Shown piece by piece: positions 1 through 8,419 of a stretch of 64,000 bases of DNA; the first letter of the stretch is position 1; every line of letters starts with the position of its first letter. This DNA is from Alsobacter sp045348435 (lineage in GTDB: Bacteria; Pseudomonadota; Alphaproteobacteria; Rhizobiales; Beijerinckiaceae). The notes under the pieces were generated by a model. It made no database searches. It was not told the origin of the DNA and saw only the letters and a program-made list of their open reading frames with translations. The stretch covers positions 3,720,001 through 3,784,000 of the forward strand of contig NZ_CP157484.1 of NCBI RefSeq assembly GCF_045348435.1. The letters run 5' to 3'. Position numbers and translations under genes: made by a program.

Positions 1-308
1 CCTTGCACCATGGACAGTTTCAGATCGGTGGAGACTCCACCGAATTCGTGACCTTGATCAGCCATGCCCAGGCACCCCGTATGGTATCACTGTACATAAT
101 TGAGACGGATAAGCTTTATCAATGAATATTTCGAAATGAACCCTAGGTTGTTTTTGATTGCATTTCGAAGAACGGCACGGCCACTGGGAATCTGGTTCTT
201 AGGTGGGCTCATGCCCTTACCGCGCCACTCGTCTACCCCCCGCACAAACCACCCACCCCCGTGAACCCGCCCCGTCCCCCGGCGTTTTCCTCCCCTGAGG
301 AGGAGCCC
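1..308. other. Left edge without a supported gene
   Basis: No convincing reading frame lies here on either strand. The part around 95-180 is clearly richer in A and T than the chromosomal DNA to its right. A short palindromic stretch (gtggagactccac, about 29-41) is visible. The end of a gene or mobile element lying outside the window cannot be excluded. Confidence 0.4.
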
Positions 309-581
309 ATGACGGTACGCGATCACAACAATCGGTCCGAGAAGCAGAAGGGCCATGTTCCGCTGAAGCAGGGGGAGACTGACCGGAACGAGGCCAGCCA
401 GGGGCATCAGGGGCCGGAGCGCGGGGGGACGCAGGCGCGGTCCGGCGCGGATGAGCGCCATGACGGGCGCGGCCGCCAGGATGGCGGCGGCGACGGCGCG
501 GGCGGCGCGCCGCGCGTCCAGGGCCAGGGCGGCCATCCGGCCCACCGCGACGGCGGCCCCGGCCAGCACAACAGTAAGTGA
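309..581 (+). CDS. Small disordered hydrophilic protein (90 aa)
   Basis: I do not recognise this family. The ATG at 309 follows a strong ribosome binding site (gaggagga), so I prefer it to an in-frame ATG 48 bases upstream. The protein is almost entirely Gly, Arg, Gln, Asp and His, with no hydrophobic core, and is expected to be intrinsically disordered. The N-terminus (MTVRDHNNRSEKQK) is the least repetitive part. A similar small hydrophilic gene follows in the same direction 22 bases downstream, and the two may be co-transcribed. The frame could be a by-product of GC-rich DNA, but the good binding site argues for translation. Confidence 0.45.
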   Translation: MTVRDHNNRSEKQKGHVPLKQGETDRNEASQGHQGPERGGTQARSGADERHDGRGRQDGGGDGAGGAPRVQGQGGHPAHRDGGPGQHNSK

Positions 582-603
582 ACCACCAGCGAGCGAGGAC
601 CCC

Positions 604-849
604 ATGAGCGACAAGCCGCACAACCCCGGCGGTCAGGAGAGCGAGCTGACCGCCAACGCCCGCAAGGCGCTCCGCATGAAGACCGAAGCGGGCCCGCAGA
701 CCCGAATCCCGAACCACGAGACCGCCCGCGAGGGCGGCGTGGGGGCCAAGGGCGGGCAGGTGAACCGCGCCGACACGATGGTCGGCAAGCAGCCGACCTC
801 CACCCCCAACCTCAAGCGCAGCCACAACGCCCGCACGGGCGACGCCTGA
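604..849 (+). CDS. Small hydrophilic protein (81 aa)
   Basis: The ATG at 604 follows a purine-rich site (gcgaggaccc). The protein is charged, rich in Gly, Asn, Lys and Arg, and has no transmembrane or signal segment. It carries repeated Gly-Lys patches (GGVGAKGGQ) like those of small stress-associated disordered proteins, but that is only a resemblance in composition. It lies just downstream of another small disordered protein and converges on the oxidoreductase gene that ends at 927. No function can be assigned. Confidence 0.5.
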   Translation: MSDKPHNPGGQESELTANARKALRMKTEAGPQTRIPNHETAREGGVGAKGGQVNRADTMVGKQPTSTPNLKRSHNARTGDA

Positions 850-926
850 GCCTCGCGCGCTTGCGCGCGGCCCTGAGGTCGGAGCGCCGGGATGGCCCCG
901 CCGTCCCGGCCTTCGCCCGGGCGGCG

Positions 927-1949
927 TCAGCCCCGCCCGGGCCGCCGGAAGCCGGCGACGTCGAGGATCTCGTCGACGAGCTGCTGGGAGGCCAGCGCCT
1001 CCTCGCCCGTCACCACGGGCTCGCGCCCGGTCCGGATCGCCTCCAGGAAATCGGCGATGACGGCGCGGTGCGCGTCATGCGGGAAGTCCATGATGTTGGC
1101 CCCGCTGCCGGTGGCGCCCTCCGCCTCCACGGTCTCGCGGCGTCCGTCCAGGAAGGCGAGCTCCAGCCGCCCGCCCACCAGCGAGGCGTGGCCCTTGCGG
1201 CCGATGATCTCGATGCGCTCGGGATGGCCCGGATAGGCCGCCGTGGTGGTCATCAGCGTCGCCGGCGCGCCGTCGCCCGTCTCCAGCAGGGCCGAGACAT
1301 AGTCCTCCGTCTCCATCCGGTGCAGCCCGGTCGTGCGCGCCTGCGCGGCGACCACGCGCGACACGCCCACCAGCGAGCGGAACAGGTCGAGCGAATGGAT
1401 CGCCTGCGTCAGCAGCACGCCGCCGCCGTCGCGCGCGAAGGTCCCGCGGCCGGGCTCGTCGTAATAGGCCTGCGGCCGCCACCACGGCACCGCCAGGGAG
1501 GCGGCCTCCACGGCGCCGAGTTCGCCGGCGTCGAGCGCCGCCTTCAGGCGCAGGCTCGCCGGGCGGAACCGGTGCTGCAGCACCACCCCCAGCGTCCGGC
1601 CGGCGCGGCGCGCGGCCTGCGCCAGCGCGGCCCCGCGTTCGCTGGTCAGCTCCAGCGGCTTTTCCACCAGCACGTGCTTGCCGCGCTCCAGGCACAGCGC
1701 CGAGACGTCGAGATGGCTGCTCGGCGGCGTCAGCACGATCACGGCCGCCACGCCCTCGTCGGCCAGCGCGGCCTCCATGTCGGTCGTGGTCCGGAACGGG
1801 AATCTCGCGCCATAGTCTTCCGCCCGCTCCGCCGTGCGGCTCACCGCCCAGCGCACCTGCGCCTGGTCCTGCAGGTCGATGAGGCTCTTGGAATGCGGCA
1901 GCGAGGCCGGCCCGAGCCCGATGATGGCGACGCCGATCGTGGCGGTCAT
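927..1949 (-). CDS. Gfo/Idh/MocA family oxidoreductase (340 aa)
   Basis: This is an NAD(P)-dependent sugar or polyol dehydrogenase-like enzyme. The N-terminal Rossmann fold starts MTATIGVAIIGLGPAS, with the dinucleotide-binding glycine pattern at about residues 10-15. The family hallmark E-K-P (LVEKPLELTSE) lies near residue 100, followed by the C-terminal alpha/beta domain that binds substrate (GVLLTQAIHSLDLF). The reading frame extends further upstream, but the ATG at 1949 gives the family's usual N-terminus and overlaps the upstream gene's stop by 4 bases (ATGA), showing translational coupling. It is the third gene of a leftward operon with a second such enzyme and a solute-binding protein. 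The substrate is unknown; import of a carbohydrate or similar compound is implied by context. Confidence 0.85.
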   Translation of the reverse strand: MTATIGVAIIGLGPASLPHSKSLIDLQDQAQVRWAVSRTAERAEDYGARFPFRTTTDMEAALADEGVAAVIVLTPPSSHLDVSALCLERGKHVLVEKPLELTSERGAALAQAARRAGRTLGVVLQHRFRPASLRLKAALDAGELGAVEAASLAVPWWRPQAYYDEPGRGTFARDGGGVLLTQAIHSLDLFRSLVGVSRVVAAQARTTGLHRMETEDYVSALLETGDGAPATLMTTTAAYPGHPERIEIIGRKGHASLVGGRLELAFLDGRRETVEAEGATGSGANIMDFPHDAHRAVIADFLEAIRTGREPVVTGEEALASQQLVDEILDVAGFRRPGRG

Positions 1950-2983
1950 GTCTGGCGTCCCTGCTGGAAGGGCCGGCCCGCGCCGGCGGGCAGCCGCGCC
2001 GCCCGCGCCTGCGCCTGCAGGGCCAGCCGGCATACGGTGAAGACGTGGCTTTGCGCCGCCGCCGTCTCGGTGCGGCCGGCTGCGTCGGCGACGAGGTTTC
2101 GGAAATAGGTCAGCGGCTCGCCCGAGGCGTCGATGTGGCGCACGCCGGCCTTGTCGACCAGGAAGACGTGGTCCGCGCCCGGCCGCCCGGCGATGTCGAC
2201 ATATTTGCGCAGCTCAATCGTGCCCTCCGTACCCAGGATGGTGAGGCGCCCGTCGCCCCAGGTGGGCAGGCCGTCGGCCGTGAACCAGTCCACCCGCACA
2301 TAGCCGCAGGCCCGGTCGCTGCGCAGCAGGATCTCGCCGAAATCCTCGAAGTCGGGCAGGTCCGGCCCGAAATGCCCCGTCGCGGAGGCCACGATCTCGG
2401 CGTCCGTCGAGCCCGTGAAGTGCAGGAACTGGTCGATCTGGTGCGACGCGATGTCGGTCAGGACGCCGCCGAACCGCGCCTTGTCGAAGAACCAGTCCGG
2501 GCGGATGGCCCGGTTCAGCCGGTGCGGCCCGAGACCGATGGTCTGCACCACCCGGCCGATCGCCCCGTCGGCGATCAGCTTTCCCGCCACGATCGTCGCC
2601 GGCACGATGAAGCGCTCGGAGAAGCACACCGAGAAGATGCGCCCGGTCTGCGCCACGGCCGCCTCCACGGCGGCGAGCTGCTCCAAAGTGGTGACGCCGG
2701 GCTTGTCGACCATCACGTCCTTGCCGGCCCGCATGGCCCGCACCGCCAGCGCGGCGCGGTCGGACGGGATGGCGGCGCAGACGATCATGTCGACGGAGGC
2801 GTCGTCCAGCAGCGCGTCGCGGTCCACCGGCTGCAGGTCCGGGAAGCGCTCCCGAAAGCCCGCCAGCACGCGCGGGTCGCTCGTCTGCGGGTCGAAGCCG
2901 GCGCATGTCGCGCCGGCGTCGAGGAGGCCGCCCACCATGTGGAAGATGTGCCGGTGGTCCAGCCCGATGGCGGCGAACCGCAT
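1946..2983 (-). CDS. Gfo/Idh/MocA family oxidoreductase (345 aa)
   Basis: This is a second dehydrogenase-like protein of the Gfo/Idh/MocA superfamily. The N-terminus (MRFAAIGLDHRHIFHMVGG) forms a Rossmann fold with a less canonical glycine pattern than its neighbour. The E-K-P signature is replaced by D-K-P (DKPGVTT), and the C-terminal domain keeps GVLTDIASHQIDQF with a conserved His. The ATG at 2983 shares one base with the stop of the upstream solute-binding protein gene (TGATG). The D-for-E change and divergence from the other copy suggest a different substrate or partner. Family assignment is firm; the reaction is not known. Confidence 0.8.
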   Translation of the reverse strand: MRFAAIGLDHRHIFHMVGGLLDAGATCAGFDPQTSDPRVLAGFRERFPDLQPVDRDALLDDASVDMIVCAAIPSDRAALAVRAMRAGKDVMVDKPGVTTLEQLAAVEAAVAQTGRIFSVCFSERFIVPATIVAGKLIADGAIGRVVQTIGLGPHRLNRAIRPDWFFDKARFGGVLTDIASHQIDQFLHFTGSTDAEIVASATGHFGPDLPDFEDFGEILLRSDRACGYVRVDWFTADGLPTWGDGRLTILGTEGTIELRKYVDIAGRPGADHVFLVDKAGVRHIDASGEPLTYFRNLVADAAGRTETAAAQSHVFTVCRLALQAQARAARLPAGAGRPFQQGRQT

Positions 2984-4170
2984 CAGTTCGGCGCCCCGTG
3001 TCCGACGCCGATCTCCTGGTCCCACCGCCGGAACGCCGCCACCAGCCGCTCCGGGGTGAGCGGCGGCTTGGTCGGCGTCTTGGCGATCAGATCGTCATAG
3101 GCCGGCCGGCCATACTCCTTCAGCACGTCGCGGCTCTCCTGCGGGGCCATCGCCAGGGTGACGCCCTTCACGGCCGGGCCGGGGTAGAAATAGCCCTTGT
3201 CGTAGGTGCCGGCCTGCGCTTCCGGCTTCAGCATGTGCGACATCAGCGCCAGCAGCACCGGGATCTTCGCCTCGGCGGTCCCCTTGGGGATGCACATGAA
3301 CTGCGTGTCGGGGATCCAGTGCGTGTTGGCCAGCACGAAGACCTCGGCCTCCTTGGGCACGATGCCGAGCGCGCGCGGGTTGATGTCCCACCCGAAGGTG
3401 GAGACGATCACGTCGCGCGTGCCCTCGCCCAGCTCCTTCATGGTCGGCGTGGTGCCGCCGGGATAATAGTCGATGCCCGTCCCGAGCTCCTTCAGATAGG
3501 CCCAGGTCTTGTCCCAGCCCTTCATCGGGTCGGCGGGGTCGGCGTCGTTGAGGATGTAGGGCAGCCCCTGCAGGAAGGTCCAGCCCGGCCCGGAATTCAC
3601 CGGCCGCGCATAGGTGAAGCGCTTGGGGTTCTGCTTCACATAGGCCAGGAACTCCTCGGCCGTCTTGGGCACGGTCTTCAGCCGGTCCGGCGCATATTCG
3701 AAGAGGGGCCCGGAGGGCGAATAGGCCACCGCCACGCCTTCGTTCTGGCCGAAATTGCGCTGCATCATCAAGGCCTGCTCGTGATAGACCTCCTCGGCCT
3801 TGGGCAGCAGCGCGGCCTGCGACTTCCACACGTCGACCCACAGCCCCTGCTGGATGCCGTCCGACATGGCGCCCGGCCCGGTCAGCACGAGGTCGATGTC
3901 GACGCGGTTGGCCTGCTGCTGCGCCTTCAGCTTGGCCGGCAGCTCCGGCGAGGGCGCGCGCGAAAAGTTCACCTTCGAGACGAGCTTCGGATTCTCCCTC
4001 ACGAAGCGCTCGATGGCGGCTTGCGTGAGCTGCAGGTTCCCGGCGACGTCCACGATATTGAGCGCGACGGGGCCTCCGGCCGGCGCGCTTTGCCCGAAGG
4101 CTCCGGTGGCGTGCAGCGCGGCGATGCTCGCCGCTCCGCCCACCACGCTGCGGCGTGTGAAGCGTGTCAT
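2983..4170 (-). CDS. Tat-exported ABC transporter substrate-binding protein (395 aa)
   Basis: This is a periplasmic extracellular solute-binding protein. The N-terminus has a twin-arginine signal (MTRFTRRSVVGGAASIAALH) and a likely cleavage site after about residue 27 (GAFGQ). The mature part has features of family 1 binding proteins: LNIVDVAGNLQLTQAAIERF near the start, and NSGPGWTFLQGLPYIL and STFGWDINPRALG farther on. The ATG at 4170 follows a purine-rich site (gggaggaacc). It is the first gene of the operon with two oxidoreductases. No permease or ATPase gene is next to it in this window, so the partner transporter must be elsewhere. The ligand is unknown. Confidence 0.82.
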   Translation of the reverse strand: MTRFTRRSVVGGAASIAALHATGAFGQSAPAGGPVALNIVDVAGNLQLTQAAIERFVRENPKLVSKVNFSRAPSPELPAKLKAQQQANRVDIDLVLTGPGAMSDGIQQGLWVDVWKSQAALLPKAEEVYHEQALMMQRNFGQNEGVAVAYSPSGPLFEYAPDRLKTVPKTAEEFLAYVKQNPKRFTYARPVNSGPGWTFLQGLPYILNDADPADPMKGWDKTWAYLKELGTGIDYYPGGTTPTMKELGEGTRDVIVSTFGWDINPRALGIVPKEAEVFVLANTHWIPDTQFMCIPKGTAEAKIPVLLALMSHMLKPEAQAGTYDKGYFYPGPAVKGVTLAMAPQESRDVLKEYGRPAYDDLIAKTPTKPPLTPERLVAAFRRWDQEIGVGHGAPN

Positions 4171-4305
4171 GGTTCCTCCCCGTGTCGGTCCGTCATTGGT
4201 CGCGGCCGACTCCCCTGCCCGGCCCGCGCCTGCGCGCAACCCGGACTTGCAGGGCATCCTGAACGAACGACGGGCTGATGCAACGGCCATCTCGCACGCC
4301 CACGC

Positions 4306-4334
4306 AAAAGGGGCGCCCCGGCCTGGGACGCCCC
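4306..4334 (-). terminator. Rho-independent terminator after the mcp gene
   Basis: Read on the minus strand this is a 10-base stem (GGGGCGTCCC with GGGGCGCCCC, one G-U pair), a 5-base loop and a run of four T. It lies just downstream of the mcp stop at 4359 and separates that transcript from the solute-binding protein operon. Confidence 0.75.
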
Positions 4335-4358
4335 ATTCGCTCGTCTGATGCGCTGCTC

Positions 4359-6228
4359 TTAGAATTCTTCCCAGCTGGCGCCGTCGTTGCCGGTCCGCCG
4401 CGCGGGCGCGGGCCGGGCGCTGGCGGCCTTGGCGCGCGGGGGCGGCGCCTTGAAGGCCGGCTTGGCGACCGGCGCCTTCGCGCCCCCGCCCGCGTCGCCG
4501 TGGCTTCGGGCCGCGAAGGCGTCGGCCGCCAGGCGTCGCAGGCGCGCCGGCTCGCTCATCGTCGGCCGCCCCACGGGCGACGCCGACGGCGCGATGGCGG
4601 CGATCGGCGCGCGCGCCGCCTGGGCGGTGCGGAAGGTCGCCACGAGGTCGTTCAGCCGCTGCAGCTGGCTGGTCAGAGAGCCCGCCGAGGCGGCGCTCTG
4701 TTCGGCCAGCGCGGCGTTCTGCTGGGTCATCTCGTCCATGTGGGCGACGGCCTGGCTCATCTCGTCGATCCCGCTGGCCTGCTCGGCGCTGGCGGAGGAG
4801 ATCTCCGACACGGTGCCGGCCACCTTGCGCGAGGCCTCCACGATGCGCCCGAGCGTGTCGCCCGCGGAGCGCACCAGCTTCACGCCCTGCGCCACCTCCG
4901 CGGAGGACGAGGTGATGAGCCCGGTGATGTCCTTGGCGGCCTCGCTGGAGCGCTGCGCCAGCGTCCGCACCTCGGACGCGACCACCGCGAAGCCCTTGCC
5001 GGCCTCGCCCGCCCGGGCCGCCTCGACGGCGGCGTTGAGGGCGAGAAGGTTGGTCTGGAACGCGATGTCGTCGATCACGGAGGTGATGTCGGAGATCCTC
5101 TGCGACGCCGCCTCGATGCGCGCCATCGCCTCCACGGCCTCGTTGACGATCTGGCCTCCCGTCTGGGCGACGCGCGTCGCCTCCTCGGCGAGGTCCACCG
5201 CCTGACGGGACGACTGCGCCGACGCCTTCACGGAGGCGGCGAGCTCCTCGGTCGTGGCCGCGGTCTGCTCCAGCGACGAAGCCTGCTCCTCGGTCCGGCG
5301 CGACAGGTCGTCGGCGCCGGAATTGATCTCGCGCGAGGCGGTCGCGACATCGATGGCGGTGGTCTGGATGGTGGTCACCGCGTCGGCGAGCCGGGTGATC
5401 GTCTCGTTCAGCGCCTCCTTGAGTGGCGGTGCGGGTGAAGTCGGTGATCGCCGCGTCGGTCGCGGCGCAGAGTTCGTTCATCAGCGAGGAGATCTCGCGC
5501 ATGAAGCCGCTCTTGTCCTCCAGCGGAATCCGGCCGGAGAAGTCGCCCTTCGCGGCGTTCTTGGCCACGTGGGCCACTTGGTCCTGCATGGCGACCTCGG
5601 CCGTCATGTCGCGCCATTCCAGCATGGCGCCGCGCCGCTCGCCCTTCGCTGTAATGACCGGGGTGACCAGGAGGTCGAAGGTGCGCCGCCCCATCCGGAT
5701 CCGCGTCACGTGGGGCTGGCTGAGCCGCTCCAGCATGCGCTCCTGGTGGGCGGCGTTCTTGTGGAACACCCCCATCGACTTGCCGAGGATGTCGTCCGGG
5801 TCGAAATTCGGGAAGGCCGTGCGGAAGTCCTGCACATGCTCCCGGAACAGCGACTTCACCGACGTGTTCATGAAGACGATCCGGTGCTCGGGGTCCACCA
5901 GCATGATGCTGCCGATGGCGCACTGCAGCGCCGCGGCGGCGCGCTCGGCGTCCTGGCGCCCCGCATCCGCATGGGCGAGCGCGCCCTCCAGCCCACCGCC
6001 CGTCGCGGAGCTTCCGAGCTGCGCCGTGATCCGCGACAGCGGGCCCAGCAGCCCGCGCGCCACCAGCTGGGCGGCCGCCGCCAGCACGAGAAGCTGGAAA
6101 GCCAGGAGCGAGCCGCCGGCCGTCGGGTCCATCCCGCCGCGGATCAGCAGCCACGTCCCGAAGGCGGCGGCGAGAGCGGCGGCCCCCAGCGACGCCGCGA
6201 GGCCGAGCTTAACCGTTTGCGCGTTCAT
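4359..6228 (-). pseudogene. Methyl-accepting chemotaxis protein with PAS domain, frameshifted
   Basis: The 5' part (6228 to about 5430) encodes two transmembrane segments (about residues 8-29 and 41-60) and a PAS-like domain (about 98-210). The 3' part (about 5430 to 4359), in another frame, encodes a complete signalling domain with its hairpin tip (DDIAFQTNLLALNAAVEAAR) and ends in SWEEF, a tail like the pentapeptide that binds CheR/CheB. The two frames join at about 5422-5432, where TRTA runs into LKEALNE. A one-base gain or two-base loss explains the break. The start overlaps the end of the cheW remnant, so the two formed an operon. Either the receptor is broken or this is a sequencing error; there is no other damage. 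Confidence 0.85.
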
Positions 6229-6391
6229 CGCCGGTTCCTTTCGCGATCGAGGCGAGCTCCAGCAGGGCCACGATCGTGCCGCCCTTCACCGCGAGGGTGC
6301 GGACAAGGTCGTCATGGTCTCCGTCGATGGCCGGCGCGGCCTGCAGCTCGGCGGGCGAGACGTCGACGATGTCGGAGACGGCGTCCGCCAT
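6209..6391 (-). pseudogene. cheW: cheW 3' fragment, cut by the integrated element
   Basis: The fragment encodes the C-terminal third of a CheW coupling protein: ADAVSDIVDVSPAELQAAP, then VRTLAVKGGTIVALLEL. It is cut at the 21-bp repeat where the element begins. The missing N-terminal part is at 46200-46490 on the same strand. Joined through one repeat copy they give an uninterrupted CheW of about 146 residues. An ATG spanning the junction (6391-6389) lies in frame with the remnant, so a truncated peptide of about 60 residues could still be made. CheW links receptors to the CheA kinase; this half alone lacks most of the beta-barrel. It overlaps the following mcp gene by 20 bases. Confidence 0.88.
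6370..6390. repeat. attL: left 21-bp direct repeat
   Basis: It starts tgtcggagacggcgtcc and is identical over 21 bases to 46211-46231; the next base on each side differs. It lies within the codons for ADAVSD of cheW, so it is both the attachment core and coding sequence. Its site at the end of the element beside the integrase gene supports an attachment function. Confidence 0.88.
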
Positions 6392-6528
6392 ATTGCTGTA
6401 TTTGCCTGTGCGAGCCCGTCCACGTTCACCGAAAAAACCGTAGTGTATCAACGAATTTCATCCTACTCTGTCCATAGCTGGTTGCAGTAATCCAGCCATG
6501 TGGGTGGGGCAGAAGGTAGGGAAGATCG

Positions 6529-7746
6529 ATGGCTCGACCCGAGAAAATGCTCAGTGCTCGGACTGTTGCCACAGCTAAGGAGCCGGGCCGCTACGCAGAC
6601 GGTGGGGGCCTCTACCTCAGCGTCTCGACAGGCGGCGCGAAGTCATGGGTTTTCATGTGGAAGGCTGGCGGCAAGCGTACGGAGATCGGCCTCGGCTCCT
6701 TGACCAAGGTGTCGCTCGCCTCTGCCCGCGAACGGGCCGCGTTGGCTCGGGAAGCCGTCGGCGACGGGAGAGACCCCAGAGCCATCCTGAAGCCCGCCGG
6801 CGCCGTCCCTACGTTCGGTGAAGAGGCTGATACGCTGATCGCCAGCATGGCCGCCAATTGGCGCAATGCGAAACACAAGGCTCAGTGGGAGATGACGCTC
6901 CGTGAGTATGCGAAGTCCCTTCGATCGCTCCCGGTCAATCAAGTGACGACCGAGCACGTGCTCGCGGTTCTGAAGCCACTCTGGACCAGTCGCCACGAAA
7001 CGGCTTCCCGGCTCCGGGGGCGCATCGAGGCCGTGCTCGCCGCCTCGACGGCCAAAGGGCATCGGTCGGGTCCCAATCCCGCCCAGTGGCGACATCACAT
7101 CGACAAGCTGCTGCCAAAGCGCGGGAAGCTTCAAAAGGGCCATTATGCCGCAATGGCCTTCGGCGAGGTGCCAGCCCTAATCGTCAAGCTACGCGCGGCA
7201 GAGAGCGTCGCTGCGGCCGCTTTGGAGTTCACGATCCTAACCGCCGCCCGCTCGGGCGAGGTGCTCGGCGCGAGGTGGAGCGAGGTCGATCTTAGATCCA
7301 AGATCTGGACCGTGCCAGCTGGCCGCATGAAGGCAGGCAAGGAGCACAGGGTGCCGCTCTCCCATCGCGCCGTCGATATACTGACCGCTATGCAGCGCGT
7401 CCGGACCGAGCGCAACGAGCACGTCTTTCCTGGCCGTCGAGCCGAGCGCGGTCTCTCCGTCACGGCGCTGGAGATGGCATTGCGTCGATTGAAGGTAGAG
7501 AATGCGACGGTCCACGGCTTTCGGTCGTCGTTCCGCGACTGGGTGGGTGAGGCGACTGACTTCCAGCGCGACGTGGCCGAGATGGCCCTCGCGCACAGGG
7601 TTGGCGACGAGGTCGAGCGCGCTTACCGCCGTGGAGACGCGCTTAAGAAGCGACGGATCATGATGGACAGTTGGGCAGAGTTTCTCGGGAGTGCGTGGCG
7701 CGGTAGCATGCCGGAGTTGCAGTCGGAAGCGTCTGGGGAGGACTGA
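6529..7746 (+). CDS. int: Tyrosine recombinase (P4-type integrase, 405 aa)
   Basis: This site-specific recombinase inserts and excises the element. The N-terminal arm-binding domain (DUF4102 type: AKEPGRYADGGGLYLSVS) occupies about residues 1-90, a core-binding SAM-like domain about 95-190, and the catalytic domain the rest. Visible catalytic residues are Arg 241 (TAARSGEVLG), His 330 and Arg 333 (HGFRSSFRDW), a second His (LAHRVGDE) and the Tyr 366 nucleophile (AYRRGD). The ATG at 6529 has a good ribosome binding site (agggaag). All motifs are intact, so the protein is probably active. Such integrases usually target tRNA genes; here the target is a protein gene. Confidence 0.95.
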   Translation: MARPEKMLSARTVATAKEPGRYADGGGLYLSVSTGGAKSWVFMWKAGGKRTEIGLGSLTKVSLASARERAALAREAVGDGRDPRAILKPAGAVPTFGEEADTLIASMAANWRNAKHKAQWEMTLREYAKSLRSLPVNQVTTEHVLAVLKPLWTSRHETASRLRGRIEAVLAASTAKGHRSGPNPAQWRHHIDKLLPKRGKLQKGHYAAMAFGEVPALIVKLRAAESVAAAALEFTILTAARSGEVLGARWSEVDLRSKIWTVPAGRMKAGKEHRVPLSHRAVDILTAMQRVRTERNEHVFPGRRAERGLSVTALEMALRRLKVENATVHGFRSSFRDWVGEATDFQRDVAEMALAHRVGDEVERAYRRGDALKKRRIMMDSWAEFLGSAWRGSMPELQSEASGED

Positions 7747-7748
7747 CA

Positions 7749-8051
7749 ATGCCAGAAAAGAAATTCATATACATAACCGGATTTGAGCCAACATCGTTGT
7801 GGTTTGATGAGTTATTCCAGAGGTTTGTAAGAGACTGCCGTCGAGAACTGCTGGACGCGCGCGCGCGAGATTTCCAGCCCGACATAAGCATCACCAATGC
7901 TGTCCTCGATGCCTCATCCCGAATACGCCAAACCGGCAAACGAGCAATTTTCAAGGAGCTGACGGGTCGGTTCAAGAGAGAGGCTGTGTACGCCGAGGTT
8001 AAAAGGCTCTTCGGCGCGCGCCGTGCGGGGAGGCCACCGAAGAGGCGATAA
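7749..8051 (+). CDS. Hypothetical protein (100 aa) coupled to the integrase
   Basis: The ATG lies three bases after the integrase stop, so it is probably translated from the same message. The N-terminus (MPEKKFIYITGFEPTSLWF) could form a beta strand and helix, while the C-terminus is very basic and ends RRAGRPPKRR, an AT-hook-like tail that suggests nucleic-acid binding. The family is not recognised. Position beside the integrase suggests an accessory factor for recombination or control, which is inference only. Confidence 0.6.
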   Translation: MPEKKFIYITGFEPTSLWFDELFQRFVRDCRRELLDARARDFQPDISITNAVLDASSRIRQTGKRAIFKELTGRFKREAVYAEVKRLFGARRAGRPPKRR

Positions 8052-8182
8052 GCCGGCGAGCCTTGTAGCAAATGTGCAGGAAAATGTGCCAGGTTTTTGC
8101 CGTTGTACATTTGCACATTTGGACAACGGTGCTCACCCGAGGATAAGAAAGAGCTGTCTCATATAGCTGGAGATAGTTCGGT

Positions 8183-8419
8183 ATGAGCCACCTCACTCAG
8201 CCCAACATTAACCCGTTCGCATTCCGCATCAACGACGCTGTGCGTTACTCTGGCCTCAGTCGCTCTACTCTTTACTCACTTGAAAGCCGAGGTGAGCTGC
8301 GGATGATCAAAGCGGCCGGACGTCGCCTGATACTCCGCTCCGACCTCGAGGCCTTCCTTGCTTCGAACCGGCGGTGGGCGGCCGGCCTGAGCAGCGGGGC
8401 CGTGTCGAATGAACCGTGA
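8183..8419 (+). CDS. Excisionase-type helix-turn-helix protein (78 aa)
   Basis: This is a small DNA-binding protein with a MerR-like winged HTH of the excisionase/AlpA kind: FRINDAVRYSGLSRSTLYSL followed by the wing GRRLILRSDLEAFL (about residues 13-60). These proteins bend attachment-site DNA or switch on the integrase of integrated elements. A ribosome binding site (ggaga) lies ahead of the ATG. Its stop overlaps the next gene's start by 11 bases, so both are probably co-expressed. It is the best candidate for the element's recombination directionality factor. Confidence 0.8.
   Translation: MSHLTQPNINPFAFRINDAVRYSGLSRSTLYSLESRGELRMIKAAGRRLILRSDLEAFLASNRRWAAGLSSGAVSNEP

Noticed and set aside
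861..3100. Long plus-strand frames opposite the oxidoreductase genes
   Set aside because: They are antisense to well-supported Gfo/Idh/MocA genes and result from GC-rich third positions; their Arg/Ala/Gly-rich translations match no family.
2983..6228. One 1081-residue chemoreceptor/binding-protein fusion
   Set aside because: The frame is continuous only because the receptor's frameshift runs into out-of-frame GC-rich DNA; the binding protein has its own start, signal peptide and binding site, and a terminator lies between the two genes.
6370..6530. tRNA gene as integration target
   Set aside because: The repeat lies inside cheW coding sequence and no cloverleaf can be drawn around either end.
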